Shown in pieces: positions 1 through 8,547 of a stretch of DNA of 64,000 nt. The position numbers were made by a program, and so were the translations under genes. The notes beneath the pieces are model-generated. The model ran no database searches. It had not been told where the DNA came from and saw only the letters and a list, made by a program, of their open reading frames with translations. Numbering within the stretch: the stretch's first letter is position 1; each line of letters opens with the position of its first letter. Origin of the DNA: Flavobacteriales bacterium (GTDB lineage Bacteria > Bacteroidota > Bacteroidia > Flavobacteriales_F > PHOS-HE28); assembly GCA_016721005.1 (NCBI GenBank), contig JADKJM010000016.1:620001-684000 (forward strand), given 5' to 3'.

Positions 1-2
1 AG

Positions 3-374
3 GAAGGCGAAGAGTTCGCGATCCTCACGAACATCATCCACCAGGAGTGGAGTGGCGTTACGGTGAAGGACCACAAGAACATCAAAGGCCTGAAGACCCA
101 GGTTTTGTACGGGCGGGAAATTTCCCGCCCCAACGAGACCGAGGCCGGGCTGATCTTCACGGCACTGGCGGAACTGAGCACACGACAGATCGCCGAGAGC
201 GACCAGGCCACGGGCATGCCGAAGAACAAGGTGGCCGCGCGAAAAGGCGGCGGCATCGCGAAGAAGGCGCGACTGGAGTTGGAGCAGAAGACCGGGCGAT
301 CGGTGATCTCCGGCAGTAACTTCTTCCCACCAATGAAGAAGAAGCCGGCGTTGAAAACATCAAAGAAGAAGTAG
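3..374 (+). CDS. C-terminal part of a BRO-N/antirepressor-like protein (5' truncated by window)
   Basis: The frame is open from the first bases of the window to a TAG at 372-374, so only the last ~123 residues are present. The visible part reads like the C-terminal region of BRO family (Bro-N) proteins of Bacteroidota: an EFAILTNII-like segment, a 'KDHKNIKGLK' segment, an 'NETEAGLIFTALAELST' segment, then 'KNKVAARKGGGIAKKARLELE' and a short lysine-rich tail. In that family the missing N-terminal half carries the Bro-N DNA-binding domain, as in phage antirepressors. The family match is by recognition of this pattern, not a search. The GTG at 63 lies inside the frame and is not taken as the start. 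The true role in the cell (phage-like regulator or virulence-associated protein) cannot be decided. Confidence 0.6.
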   Translation, partial: EGEEFAILTNIIHQEWSGVTVKDHKNIKGLKTQVLYGREISRPNETEAGLIFTALAELSTRQIAESDQATGMPKNKVAARKGGGIAKKARLELEQKTGRSVISGSNFFPPMKKKPALKTSKKK

Positions 375-432
375 GAATTCCTCTGACCAACCCTTTCACA
401 TACAAGTTCGTTCAACCCTCAGCAGGCATTCG

Positions 433-464
433 ATCATCTGATCGTCTGATCTTCTGATCATCTG
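433..464. repeat. Octamer tandem repeat, 4 units of ATCNTCTG
   Basis: Four head-to-tail 8-bp units starting at 433, 441, 449 and 457 differ only at their fourth base (A, G, T, A). A fifth unit begins with ATC and then diverges. The array ends 9 nt before the start codon of the acyl-CoA dehydrogenase, so it probably lies in the promoter or leader of that gene. A second octamer-based array occurs at 17143-17226. Confidence 0.75.
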
Positions 465-473
465 ATCCACACC

Positions 474-2288
474 ATGAGCACCGAAACAAAGAAGGCCCTT
501 CAAGGCGGCGAATTCCTGATCCGCGAGAGCGCACCGCAGGACATTTTCATTCCAGAGGAATTCAACGAGGAGCAGCGCATGATCGCGCAGACCTGCGTGG
601 ATTTCCTTGCGCAAGAGGTGTGGCCGAACGTGGAACGCATCGACCAACAGGAGGAAGGGCTGATGGTGAGCCTGCTTGTGAAGGCGGGCGAACTGGGCCT
701 GCTCGGGATAAGCGTGCCCGAGGACCTGGGCGGCTTCGGCAAGGACTTCGTGACGACGATGCTGGCCACTGAACGCACCGGTGCAGGCCACAGCTTCAGC
801 GTAGCCATCGCGGCTCATACAGGGATCGGCACCTTACCGATCCTGTACTACGGCAACGAGGCGCAGCGCAAGAAGTACGTCCCGAAACTGGCCAGCGGTG
901 AATGGAAGGCCTGCTACTGCCTCACTGAACCAAGCGCGGGTAGCGATGCCAACAGCGGTAAGACGAAAGCCGTGTTGACGCCCGATGGCCAGCACTACCT
1001 CCTGAACGGCCAGAAGATGTGGATCACCAACGGTGGTTTCGCGGACATCTTCACCGTCTTCGCCAAGATCGATGATGATGAGAACCTGAGCGCATTCATC
1101 GTGGAGAAGGATTTCGGTGGGATCACGCTGAACCCGGAGGAGAAGAAGATGGGGATCAAGGGCAGCAGCACGCGCCAGGTGTTCTTCAATGATTGCAAGG
1201 TGCCGGTGGAGAATTTGCTGAGCGAGCGTGGCAACGGTTTCAAGATCGCCGTGAACATCCTGAACATCGGCCGCATCAAGCTGGCAGGTGCGGCGCTGGG
1301 CGGGGCGAAGGCCGTGGTGAGCGAGAGCGTGAAGTATGCGAACGAGCGTTTGCAATTCGGTAGGCCGATCAGCTCGTTCGGTGCGATCCGCCAAAAGCTC
1401 GCCGACCAGGCGACCTATTGCTACGTGGTGGAAAGCGCCACCTACCGCTGCAGTCAGGATATGGAGAATGCCATCGAAGCGCTGGAGGCCGGTGGCGCGG
1501 ATCACGCGAAGGCTTTGCTGAAGGGCGTGGAGCAATACGCCGCGGAAGCAGCGATCTTGAAAGTGGCCGGTAGCGAATGCTTGGACTACGTGTGCGATGA
1601 AGGCGTGCAGATCTATGGCGGCATGGGCTACAGCGCCGAGAGCCCTGTGGAGCGCGCGTACCGCGATAGCCGCATCAACCGGATCTTCGAGGGAACGAAC
1701 GAGATCAACCGCATGCTCACCGTGGACATGCTGTTGAAGCGCGCACTGAAAGGCCAGTTGGATCTGATGGGCCCTGCCCAGAAAGTTGCGGCGGAACTGA
1801 TGGGCATTCCCGACATGCCGGAGCCTGACGATTCACTCCTCGGCGACGAGAAGCGCATGGTGGCGAACTTCAAGAAGGCTGTGCTGATGGTGGCCGGTGG
1901 CGCCGCGCAGAAGCTGGGCCTTGAGTTGGCGAAGCACCAAGAGACGCTGATGCACATCGCGGACATGGTGATCGATACCTACCTCGCGGAAAGCACGCTT
2001 TTGCGGACGTTGAAGTTGGCGGGTATGCGCGATCCCGGTCCCGCAGTACTGCGGGAGGGGCCCGGAATGACAGAGCAGATCGCCATGACACAACTGTACA
2101 TCCACGACGCGGCCGATCGCATCCACAAGTACGCCAAGGAGGCCGTGAACAACTTCGCCGATGGCGACGAGCAGCGCGCGATGCTGATGGGCGCGAAGCG
2201 TTTCTGCAAGAGCACGAACCTGAACACGGCGGAGTTGCGGAAAGCGGTGGCGAAGAAGATGATCGCGGAGGGGAAGTACCCTTACTGA
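474..2288 (+). CDS. Acyl-CoA dehydrogenase, long (VLCAD/ACAD9-like) form
   Basis: This is an FAD-dependent dehydrogenase for the first step of fatty acid beta-oxidation, making trans-2-enoyl-CoA and passing electrons to ETF. It has 604 residues, longer than the ~380-residue short/medium-chain enzymes, because of an added C-terminal helical domain (about 430-604) as in VLCAD/ACAD9. Visible hallmarks are CLTEPSAGSD at about 149-158, the WITNGG stretch, and IFEGTNEINR containing the predicted catalytic base Glu406. ATG 474 gives a natural N-terminus and follows an octamer repeat array. The gene stands alone: the next gene is convergent and starts its stop codon 24 bp downstream. The chain-length preference is inferred from protein length only. 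Confidence 0.93.
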   Translation: MSTETKKALQGGEFLIRESAPQDIFIPEEFNEEQRMIAQTCVDFLAQEVWPNVERIDQQEEGLMVSLLVKAGELGLLGISVPEDLGGFGKDFVTTMLATERTGAGHSFSVAIAAHTGIGTLPILYYGNEAQRKKYVPKLASGEWKACYCLTEPSAGSDANSGKTKAVLTPDGQHYLLNGQKMWITNGGFADIFTVFAKIDDDENLSAFIVEKDFGGITLNPEEKKMGIKGSSTRQVFFNDCKVPVENLLSERGNGFKIAVNILNIGRIKLAGAALGGAKAVVSESVKYANERLQFGRPISSFGAIRQKLADQATYCYVVESATYRCSQDMENAIEALEAGGADHAKALLKGVEQYAAEAAILKVAGSECLDYVCDEGVQIYGGMGYSAESPVERAYRDSRINRIFEGTNEINRMLTVDMLLKRALKGQLDLMGPAQKVAAELMGIPDMPEPDDSLLGDEKRMVANFKKAVLMVAGGAAQKLGLELAKHQETLMHIADMVIDTYLAESTLLRTLKLAGMRDPGPAVLREGPGMTEQIAMTQLYIHDAADRIHKYAKEAVNNFADGDEQRAMLMGAKRFCKSTNLNTAELRKAVAKKMIAEGKYPY

Positions 2289-2312
2289 GTCCCTTGGCTC
2301 TCTCCAAAGTGT

Positions 2313-3068
2313 TCACGGCGATCGCAGATGAGCTGCATTCCTACGCTTGATCTGTTCAGCTCGGTGGTCCACGGCTTGCGATGCTTTCATGCCTTCTTTC
2401 CAAATACCAAGTACATCCTGTTTCGAAATGAAGAGGCCTGGGTATGGGAACTTTTCCATGTGACTCGAAACAAAGAAGTTCCAGAAGACACCTCCGAGCA
2501 GAGCTTGATAACAGGTGTGGTCCAGCACCTTCTTCCGAACCCTTATCGGTGCCATCATCACCTGACCAAGCTCATGTATGCGCGAAGAAATAGCTCCCAA
2601 CCAGCAGCCATATTCATAAGGTTCTCCAGGGTCGGATCGATCCAACATATCACGAAGGCATTCCAAGTGAGCGCCTCCCATATTCACGTTGCTGAATCGC
2701 TCCAACGAAGTCGCGCCCATCCTCCAGATCAAAGACATCTGGAACAACTTGAACTTGGCATAGTCAACCCCTGGATACTCCATCCGGTCACCGCAGTCGA
2801 TACCCGCTGGCGCGCGATCAAAGAGCAACTCCTTCACGTACTTCTCCCAAAGGCTGAATTTCACCTCACATTCTTTGCATAAAAGGGGTTCACGGAATCC
2901 TTTCTGCTCGAGGCCTGGTCTGTCCCCTGGATCAGTGAAGACTTGGAATCGCCCCCTGACGTCATAGATCCTCGTATAAAGAAACTCCGGAACAATGTGG
3001 GAGTTCTGAAGTTCCACCTGCGGGGTCAAACACAGTCGGCAGGTTCCGACAACCTTCTCCTTAGCCAT
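2313..3068 (-). CDS. HNH-endonuclease-like zinc protein next to dinD
   Basis: The 251-residue protein opens with C10-x2-C13, then NSHIVPEFL (His24), and later LLC64-x2-C67. This Cys4/His arrangement is typical of an HNH-related family with a zinc-stabilised beta-beta-alpha fold, seen in many bacteria as a hypothetical protein. Nuclease activity is possible, but a complete HNH catalytic triad is not obvious, so it may only bind nucleic acid. The ATG at 3068 overlaps the end of dinD by 8 nt, so the two are almost certainly co-transcribed and translationally coupled. Base composition is lower in GC than the flanking genes, which suggests acquisition by transfer. Confidence 0.6.
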   Translation of the reverse strand: MAKEKVVGTCRLCLTPQVELQNSHIVPEFLYTRIYDVRGRFQVFTDPGDRPGLEQKGFREPLLCKECEVKFSLWEKYVKELLFDRAPAGIDCGDRMEYPGVDYAKFKLFQMSLIWRMGATSLERFSNVNMGGAHLECLRDMLDRSDPGEPYEYGCWLGAISSRIHELGQVMMAPIRVRKKVLDHTCYQALLGGVFWNFFVSSHMEKFPYPGLFISKQDVLGIWKEGMKASQAVDHRAEQIKRRNAAHLRSP

Positions 3069-3909
3069 CGCTTCTCGATTTCTTCCCCGCCCTCACCAAC
3101 TTCTTCTCCTCCGCCGCCAACCTCCGCTGCACCTTCTTCAGATCCTCTGCAGGCGACAGCGCCTCCGGCTTCACCCCGCGTTCCGCAAGCATCTTGCGCA
3201 CAGCAGCATTGTTGTCCACATGCTCCTTGGTGATGGGCGCTTCACCCTTCAGGTCCTTATCTACCACATTATGGCCGGTGAGTTCTGAGGCGAAGTCCTT
3301 GGCTTTGATGGTGAGCGTGGGTAAGAAGTCAGCCAGCGGCCTGCTGTCCGGCACGCCGAGCTTTCGCTTCATATCGCCGGTCGAAAAGCCGCCGAAGAGC
3401 GCTTGATCGCCTTTCGATCGGATCGCACCGAAGCCGCGCTCATCCACCCCACGCTCGTAGATGATGCCCGACAATTTCTTCTCGGACTTCGTCAACTTCT
3501 CCCGGGCCGATACACGGGCCACATCCAGCATGCGCCGTTCGATCAATTCCTGCCTGCGGGTCTGCACCGCGAAGTAGGTTTGTGCGAAGGCGATCTCGGG
3601 CTTGTTTGGATCACCGTTCTGGGCGATCAAGTAGCACGCGTAGCGGGTGAGGGCCACATCCTCGACAGGTCGCTCCGAACCACTGCCTAACGGGACCATT
3701 TTCGTGACATCACGAAAATGGTCCATAATCCCGGCCCCACTGCCTTCGCAGGCCTTTCGGGCACGACCGAGAGCCACCTTGAAGTTCTCCCATCGTGCAT
3801 ACCCCAGTATCTCCTGAAGTTCCCGCGCGCTCCAGCATTCCACACCTTCGTGGATGTAGCACGCATCCTCGAATCGATTGAAGAGTGCCTCGATCCGTTC
3901 CCTGTCCAT
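3061..3909 (-). CDS. dinD: DNA damage-inducible protein D (DinD)
   Basis: The 282-residue protein matches the length and layout of DinD, an SOS-induced protein that in E. coli inhibits RecA filament activity (family knowledge). The N-terminal part has 'ECWSARELQEILGY', like the Bro-N/antirepressor fold, followed by 'DVALTRYACYLIAQNGDP' and 'IAFAQTYFAVQTR', which are characteristic DinD segments. The C-terminus has 'NNAAVRKMLAERGVKPE' and a Lys/Arg-rich end. ATG 3909 gives the usual 'F-x-FEDACYI' N-terminus. It is the first gene of a two-gene unit with the HNH-like gene. I saw no convincing LexA box upstream, and Bacteroidota LexA sites are poorly defined. Confidence 0.88.
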   Translation of the reverse strand: MDRERIEALFNRFEDACYIHEGVECWSARELQEILGYARWENFKVALGRARKACEGSGAGIMDHFRDVTKMVPLGSGSERPVEDVALTRYACYLIAQNGDPNKPEIAFAQTYFAVQTRRQELIERRMLDVARVSAREKLTKSEKKLSGIIYERGVDERGFGAIRSKGDQALFGGFSTGDMKRKLGVPDSRPLADFLPTLTIKAKDFASELTGHNVVDKDLKGEAPITKEHVDNNAAVRKMLAERGVKPEALSPAEDLKKVQRRLAAEEKKLVRAGKKSRSDG

Positions 3910-4232
3910 AGCGACGTGTTTCTTGTCAACTCAGCTCCGAACAAGATAGCATCCCGGCCTTCGAAATGGACCGTTCCACTTTTCAACATTTCACCCGAAC
4001 ATCAGCACTCTTCCAGAGGCGCAATTGGCCCTTCACCCTCGGTACATCAGGGGTTGCTGAAGAGCGCTTCGAGGAGATCCGGTTAGCTCTTGGTCATCTG
4101 GGCATCACCTGAACCCACCGCAGCATTTACTCGACATTCCTTACTCAGGTTTGTTTAGTTCGTTCAACTCTTCCTCGACGCCTGCGGGTCGGACAATAGC
4201 GACCGACGCTTGAGGGATACCTTGCACGGGCC
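3910..4232. other. Intergenic region between dinD and the GH39-like gene
   Basis: This 323-bp stretch lies between divergent genes and should hold both promoters. It contains a small inverted repeat (GGTCG at 4187-4191 and CGACC at 4200-4204) and a weak TACCTTGC box at 4219-4226, six bases before the glycosidase start. I see no ORF of quality and no RNA gene in it. Confidence 0.5.
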
Positions 4233-6050
4233 ATGCGCTCACTGCTCTGGATCGTCTTTGCGCTCACGTTGCCCATCGCAGGCCATGGGCAGATCCATGT
4301 GGACGTGGACGCCGCGAATGTGATCGGCGTGGTGAACCCCTTGTGGGGCGATCATTACGATGTGCAGTTGCTGCATGGCGCGGGCGGCAATCCAACGGTG
4401 AGCGGGCCAAAGGAGTTGTACATCGATGATCCGGGCTTTGCTCCCTTGATGAACGCGTTGAAGCCGCGTAGCATCCGGGTATCCACCGGGCGCTATGACG
4501 ATCCGCCGAGCGCCGACTTCTATTCCACGGACACGGCCGTCCTCCGCAGCTCGTGGACCGAGTGGTACCACGGCCCGAACACGATGGCGGGCGTGAACGA
4601 CCTATCGAACTTCGACTTCACCTACGTCGATTCGCTGGTGGACGTGGTGCAGGCCTTCGGTGCCGAGCCCTTTGTGGAGTTCGCCGCGATGCCCTTCGAC
4701 CTGAGCAGCGTGCAAACGCCGACCTATTTCGGCTGCGTGGGCTGGCCCGTGCCGTGCCACATCTTCAGTTGGGACAACGCGATCCGCACCGCACCGCCAG
4801 CGGACAACGCCGTGTACGGACGCGCCGTGTACCAACTGATCAAGCACTTGCACATCACGCGCAACGTCATCTGGTTCGAGGCATGGAACGAGCCGGATCA
4901 GTTCCCGGGCCTGTCGCCCTTCTGGGATGGGGACGCCATACAGCTCCACGCGATGTACGCCGCGATCGTCGCCGAGGTGGCGGCCGATCCGTTGCTCTCG
5001 CCGTACATCAAGTTGGGTTGCTGCTCCTTCGCGATGCAGAGCTTCCTGAATCTCTTCCCCGTGCAGTTCCTGAGCACCGTGCAGCAGGAAGGCACGCGTA
5101 TGGACTTCCTGTCCTTTCATCCCTACGCGAATGTGGGTGGCGGGTACGATCCTGCCAAGACGGAGATCGCGCGCACTTGGCGGGATACCTACGTACCCGA
5201 TGCGCAGTTGGTGAATGGCGAATGGGGCATGCTCGACCCGGGCTTCGGCTCGGCGGGTTGGAACAGTTTGGATTACGGTTTGGACCGCATCAAGGCGATC
5301 ATCGCCATGCAGGATGCGGAGATCACCTTCGCGCATGCGGCGAGCCTGTCGGACAACGATACCACAGCCGCGACCTGCTGCCTGGGCATGTTCTACGCCA
5401 AGCCCACCTTCAGCGCCAAACCCGCAGCATTCGCGTACATGGCGATGAACCTCATCCTCGGCGCTACGGAACGATTGCACACGCTGGTGGACGCACCATA
5501 CACGGCGTTGGCGTGCAGCACGCTCGATCAGGACACGCTGTACGTGGTGGTCCCTGCGGATGATCCCAACGGAAGCACCGGCACGATCACCGTATCGATC
5601 AACAGCCTGCCTTGGTCCACCGGCACGGCCACGCGCTTCGAGTTGACCATGAGCGACTATGCCAACGGTGATGTGCTCGTGCCGACAGCTGCACAATTGA
5701 TCGGGAGCAACAGTTTCCAGGACAGCCTCACGTACCTGTCCGACCAAGGCAATGGCCGGCTGGTGATCTGGGAATTGGTGCGGGATGATGACCTGAGCAT
5801 TGCGAACGCACAGCATTCGCCGATCCGCGTCCATCCGAACCCCACAACGCAGGCCGTCACGATCGACGCGCCGTTCACCATTTCACCGCGTGATGTGTGG
5901 ATCACGGATGAATTGGGCAGACCGGTCGCGGTAAGCACGACGGCCGTGAGCCATGGAAGGATCCGCATCGACTTCCCCCGTTCCGGCGTGCATTCGATCC
6001 GGATCGTTGGTCTGGAGCAGTTCCCTGTGCGGGTGGTGGTGCTGAAGTGA
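4233..6050 (+). CDS. Secreted GH39-like glycoside hydrolase with T9SS sorting domain
   Basis: The 605-residue protein begins with a signal peptide (about 1-20, ending GHGQ). It then has a TIM-barrel type catalytic domain resembling GH39/GH-A xylosidase or iduronidase enzymes. 'FEAWNEPD' holds the predicted acid/base Glu220 after the canonical Asn, and 'VNGEWG' holds a candidate nucleophile Glu330. These are clan GH-A landmarks, while the substrate is not readable from sequence. Residues from about 530, beginning 'IRVHPNP', form a type IX secretion C-terminal domain, so the enzyme should be exported through T9SS to the cell surface or medium. It is a single gene with no polysaccharide utilisation partners (SusC/D) nearby. 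Confidence 0.75.
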   Translation: MRSLLWIVFALTLPIAGHGQIHVDVDAANVIGVVNPLWGDHYDVQLLHGAGGNPTVSGPKELYIDDPGFAPLMNALKPRSIRVSTGRYDDPPSADFYSTDTAVLRSSWTEWYHGPNTMAGVNDLSNFDFTYVDSLVDVVQAFGAEPFVEFAAMPFDLSSVQTPTYFGCVGWPVPCHIFSWDNAIRTAPPADNAVYGRAVYQLIKHLHITRNVIWFEAWNEPDQFPGLSPFWDGDAIQLHAMYAAIVAEVAADPLLSPYIKLGCCSFAMQSFLNLFPVQFLSTVQQEGTRMDFLSFHPYANVGGGYDPAKTEIARTWRDTYVPDAQLVNGEWGMLDPGFGSAGWNSLDYGLDRIKAIIAMQDAEITFAHAASLSDNDTTAATCCLGMFYAKPTFSAKPAAFAYMAMNLILGATERLHTLVDAPYTALACSTLDQDTLYVVVPADDPNGSTGTITVSINSLPWSTGTATRFELTMSDYANGDVLVPTAAQLIGSNSFQDSLTYLSDQGNGRLVIWELVRDDDLSIANAQHSPIRVHPNPTTQAVTIDAPFTISPRDVWITDELGRPVAVSTTAVSHGRIRIDFPRSGVHSIRIVGLEQFPVRVVVLK

Positions 6051-6199
6051 TCGGTCGAAGCGCGGATGGTTCAGCAGAGCGAGCGGTGCGCGACCAGCAG
6101 CGTGTCGCCCTTCCGCCAACTTATCCACCCGGTTGGTGCGATCCGATCTGCCTGGTAACAGAGAAAGCGTACACGGGACCACCCCGCCTACTTCCCGGA

Positions 6200-6207
6200 T
6201 ACCTTTG
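6200..6207 (+). promoter_or_regulatory. Bacteroidota -7 type promoter box TACCTTTG
   Basis: An exact match to the Bacteroidota -7 consensus TAnnTTTG ends only 4 nt before the ATG of the kelch protein at 6212. Transcription would begin at or within a few bases of the start codon, implying a leaderless mRNA. No clear -33 TTTG/TTG element is seen at the usual distance. Confidence 0.5.
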
Positions 6208-6211
6208 GGAC

Positions 6212-7432
6212 ATGAGGCACGCATGGGTCGTCTCCCTGTTGAGTATTCCTGCTTTTGTGTCGGCCCAATCGTGGCAACAGTTGCCGGATTTTCCGGGGAC
6301 GGCACGGGATGATGCGGCATCGTTCAGCATCAACGGGGTCATATACGTCGGCACCGGACTGGAGGTGGGCTGGGGATTAACCAACGACTGGTATGCGTTC
6401 GATACCCAAACGGAGACTTGGAGCGTCATCGCGGGGCTGCCTGCCACTCCACGGCAGTACTGTACCACCTTCATAGATGGAATGGCGGGAAAGGGCTACC
6501 TGTTCGGAGGAGTTGACTCGAACGGCGCCCTTAACGAACTCTGGGAATACGATCCCTTGAACGACCAATGGACGCAGCGCATGTCACTTCCCGCAGAACC
6601 CCGATTCGCGTGCGTGGGCTGGAGCAATACTGGATCCAGCGCCCAGTGTTACATCGTCACGGGCATGTTGGCTTCCGGTGTTCCTACAAACGAATTGTGG
6701 TCATATGACCCAGGGGCCGATATATGGTCACAGAGGATCAGCTTACCCAGCGTCCCACGACATCGCGCGATGGGCGCCGCGACTGGTTACAGTAACCAAG
6801 TGTTCGGCGGTGCGGACCAGAACTTCAATGGCTTGCGCGATGTCTGGTCGTATTTCGAGCCTCCCTTTGAGACCTGGTTCCTGGAATACGATAGTCTCGC
6901 ACAGCCTAGGTACGAGGCCAAGGTCGCTCTCGGGCTGGATTATTTGGGAACAAGCGCCCCATTTTTGATCCGCGGAGCGACCAACAACAACGAATTCTTG
7001 GACGATGTACTCTTAGGACAGTTCGGCAATTCACTCATCCCGACCTTTAGCAGCGGGGGCAGACGGGGTGGCGTAGCGGGCCGCGACCAATTCGGACAGC
7101 GCATCTACTTCGGAACCGGTCTAAGTGAAGACCTGCAACGTCACAATGATTGGTGGTCCTTGAATGTCGGGTATCTCGGTATTCCAGAGATCTCATCGAC
7201 ATCACTCTCGATCTTTCCCAACCCTGCGAACGATCTGATCCAGATTATCACAGACCCGAGCTTCACTGGTTCTCGCATCACGATCTTCGATGCGAGCGGA
7301 CAACTAGTAGCGGAGCGATCACTACCTGCCAACGGATCCTTGAACATCGAAGCACTCGCGGCTGGTTCCTATGTGATCCGTTTGCGATCCTCGGATCGGA
7401 TCAGGACCGGTCGCTTTTTCAAACTCCCCTGA
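6212..7432 (+). CDS. Secreted kelch-repeat protein with T9SS sorting domain
   Basis: The 406-residue protein has a signal peptide (MRHAWVV...VSAQ), then about five kelch-type blades with recurring 'ELWEYDP..D.W..R.SLP' and 'ELWSYDP' signatures, predicting a beta-propeller. From 'LSIFPNPAND' to the end is a T9SS C-terminal domain, so it is probably a surface or secreted binding protein. ATG 6212 was chosen over the upstream in-frame start because it begins the signal peptide and follows an exact -7 box. Its TGA overlaps the ATG of the next gene by one base (TGATG), giving translational coupling with an apparently unrelated methyltransferase. Ligand unknown. Confidence 0.8.
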   Translation: MRHAWVVSLLSIPAFVSAQSWQQLPDFPGTARDDAASFSINGVIYVGTGLEVGWGLTNDWYAFDTQTETWSVIAGLPATPRQYCTTFIDGMAGKGYLFGGVDSNGALNELWEYDPLNDQWTQRMSLPAEPRFACVGWSNTGSSAQCYIVTGMLASGVPTNELWSYDPGADIWSQRISLPSVPRHRAMGAATGYSNQVFGGADQNFNGLRDVWSYFEPPFETWFLEYDSLAQPRYEAKVALGLDYLGTSAPFLIRGATNNNEFLDDVLLGQFGNSLIPTFSSGGRRGGVAGRDQFGQRIYFGTGLSEDLQRHNDWWSLNVGYLGIPEISSTSLSIFPNPANDLIQIITDPSFTGSRITIFDASGQLVAERSLPANGSLNIEALAAGSYVIRLRSSDRIRTGRFFKLP

Positions 7433-8073
7433 TGCAATTCATCGACCCCGCACTCGACGCCTACTGCGAAACGCATAGTGGTGAAGAACCTTGGTACTTG
7501 AAGGAACTCACCGCCGAGACCCACGAGAAGGTACACATGCCCATGATGATCAGCGGGCATCTGCAAGGACGCTTTCTCAGCATGCTCAGTCATCTGGTGC
7601 AACCGCGCACGATCGTGGAGATCGGCACCTTCACTGGTTATAGCGCGTTGTGCCTTGCGGAAGGCTTGGCACCGGACGGCATGTTGCACACGATCGACAT
7701 CGACCCCTACTTACCGGAAATGGTCCACCGCTACATCGAGAAGGCCGGAATGCTGGACCGCATCACCATGTATCACCGTTCTGCGTTGGAGGTGATACCC
7801 ACGATCCCCGCGCCGTTCGATCTGGTGTTCATCGATGCGGACAAACAGAACTATTCCAACTACTTCGATGCCGTGATCGATAAGGTGCGACCCGGTGGAC
7901 TGATCGTTGCGGACAATGTGCTCTGGAGCGGAAAAGTGTTGTTGCCGAAGGCGGAACAGGACGAGGCCACCGCAGCGCTTGCGGCCTACAGCCGCAAGGT
8001 GAACGAGGATCCGCGTGTGGAGCAGGTGATGGTGCCCATCCGTGATGGTGTGCTCATCTGCCGGAAGAAATGA
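7432..8073 (+). CDS. O-methyltransferase (class I SAM, caffeoyl-CoA-OMT/COMT-like family)
   Basis: The 213-residue size is typical of bacterial cation-dependent O-methyltransferases (family 3). Visible hallmarks are the SAM motif 'IVEIGTFTGYSAL', the acidic 'TIDIDP' strand end, 'FDLVFIDADKQNY' with metal-binding acidic residues, and 'GGLIVADNVLWSGKV'. Members methylate catechol-like hydroxyls using S-adenosylmethionine and a divalent metal, and the substrate here is unknown. The start is the ATG overlapping the kelch gene stop (TGATG); the longer reading frame upstream is only a shadow of that gene. Confidence 0.9.
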   Translation: MQFIDPALDAYCETHSGEEPWYLKELTAETHEKVHMPMMISGHLQGRFLSMLSHLVQPRTIVEIGTFTGYSALCLAEGLAPDGMLHTIDIDPYLPEMVHRYIEKAGMLDRITMYHRSALEVIPTIPAPFDLVFIDADKQNYSNYFDAVIDKVRPGGLIVADNVLWSGKVLLPKAEQDEATAALAAYSRKVNEDPRVEQVMVPIRDGVLICRKK

Positions 8074-8121
8074 TCTTGATCAGTTGAAGTTCCCCTCCGT
8101 GATGCCGAACTTCGGGTCATC

Positions 8122-8508
8122 ATGGAAGCTCAACTATTCTACAAGGAACTCGGTCGCTTGTTGTATGCCATCGCTGCTGCGGATGGAAGGATCGCCGCCA
8201 AGGAGGTGGCGGTGTTGAAGAAGGTGGTGGCCGAGCAATTGGTCCCGCAAGAAGTGACCACGGATCACTTCGGAACGGATCAGGCGTTCATCACGGAGTT
8301 CGAGTTCGATGTGCTGGCCGATCGCGGTGCCGATGTGGATGGCGCCTTCGATTCCTTCATCGCCTACATGTCGCGCCACAAGGCGGACCTGTCCGCGAAG
8401 CGAAAGGAATTGATCTATCGTTGTGCGGATGCCGTGGCGCATGCCTTCCACGGTGTGGGCAAGGCGGAACTGCCGCTGCTGATCGAACTGCACAAACACC
8501 TGCACTGA
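8122..8508 (+). CDS. TerB-like helical protein
   Basis: A 128-residue acidic helical protein whose N-terminal half ('LGRLLYAIAAADGRIAAKEVAVLKKVV') resembles the TerB/tellurite-resistance-like fold, in which an A-D-G-x-I/V loop joins two helices. TerB-like proteins bind metal or act in envelope stress complexes, but no ter partners are nearby and the function here is unknown. It follows the methyltransferase by 48 bp on the same strand and could share its transcript. There is no signal peptide, so it is predicted cytoplasmic. Confidence 0.55.
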   Translation: MEAQLFYKELGRLLYAIAAADGRIAAKEVAVLKKVVAEQLVPQEVTTDHFGTDQAFITEFEFDVLADRGADVDGAFDSFIAYMSRHKADLSAKRKELIYRCADAVAHAFHGVGKAELPLLIELHKHLH

Positions 8509-8547
8509 GATCCTGTTGTGGTGCGCTGACCCCATTATCTTGGGCGC

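Noticed and set aside
4597..5565. 336-codon plus-strand Arg-rich ORF inside the glycosidase
   Set aside because: Frame-shifted shadow of the GH39-like gene with low-complexity Arg/His/Gly content.
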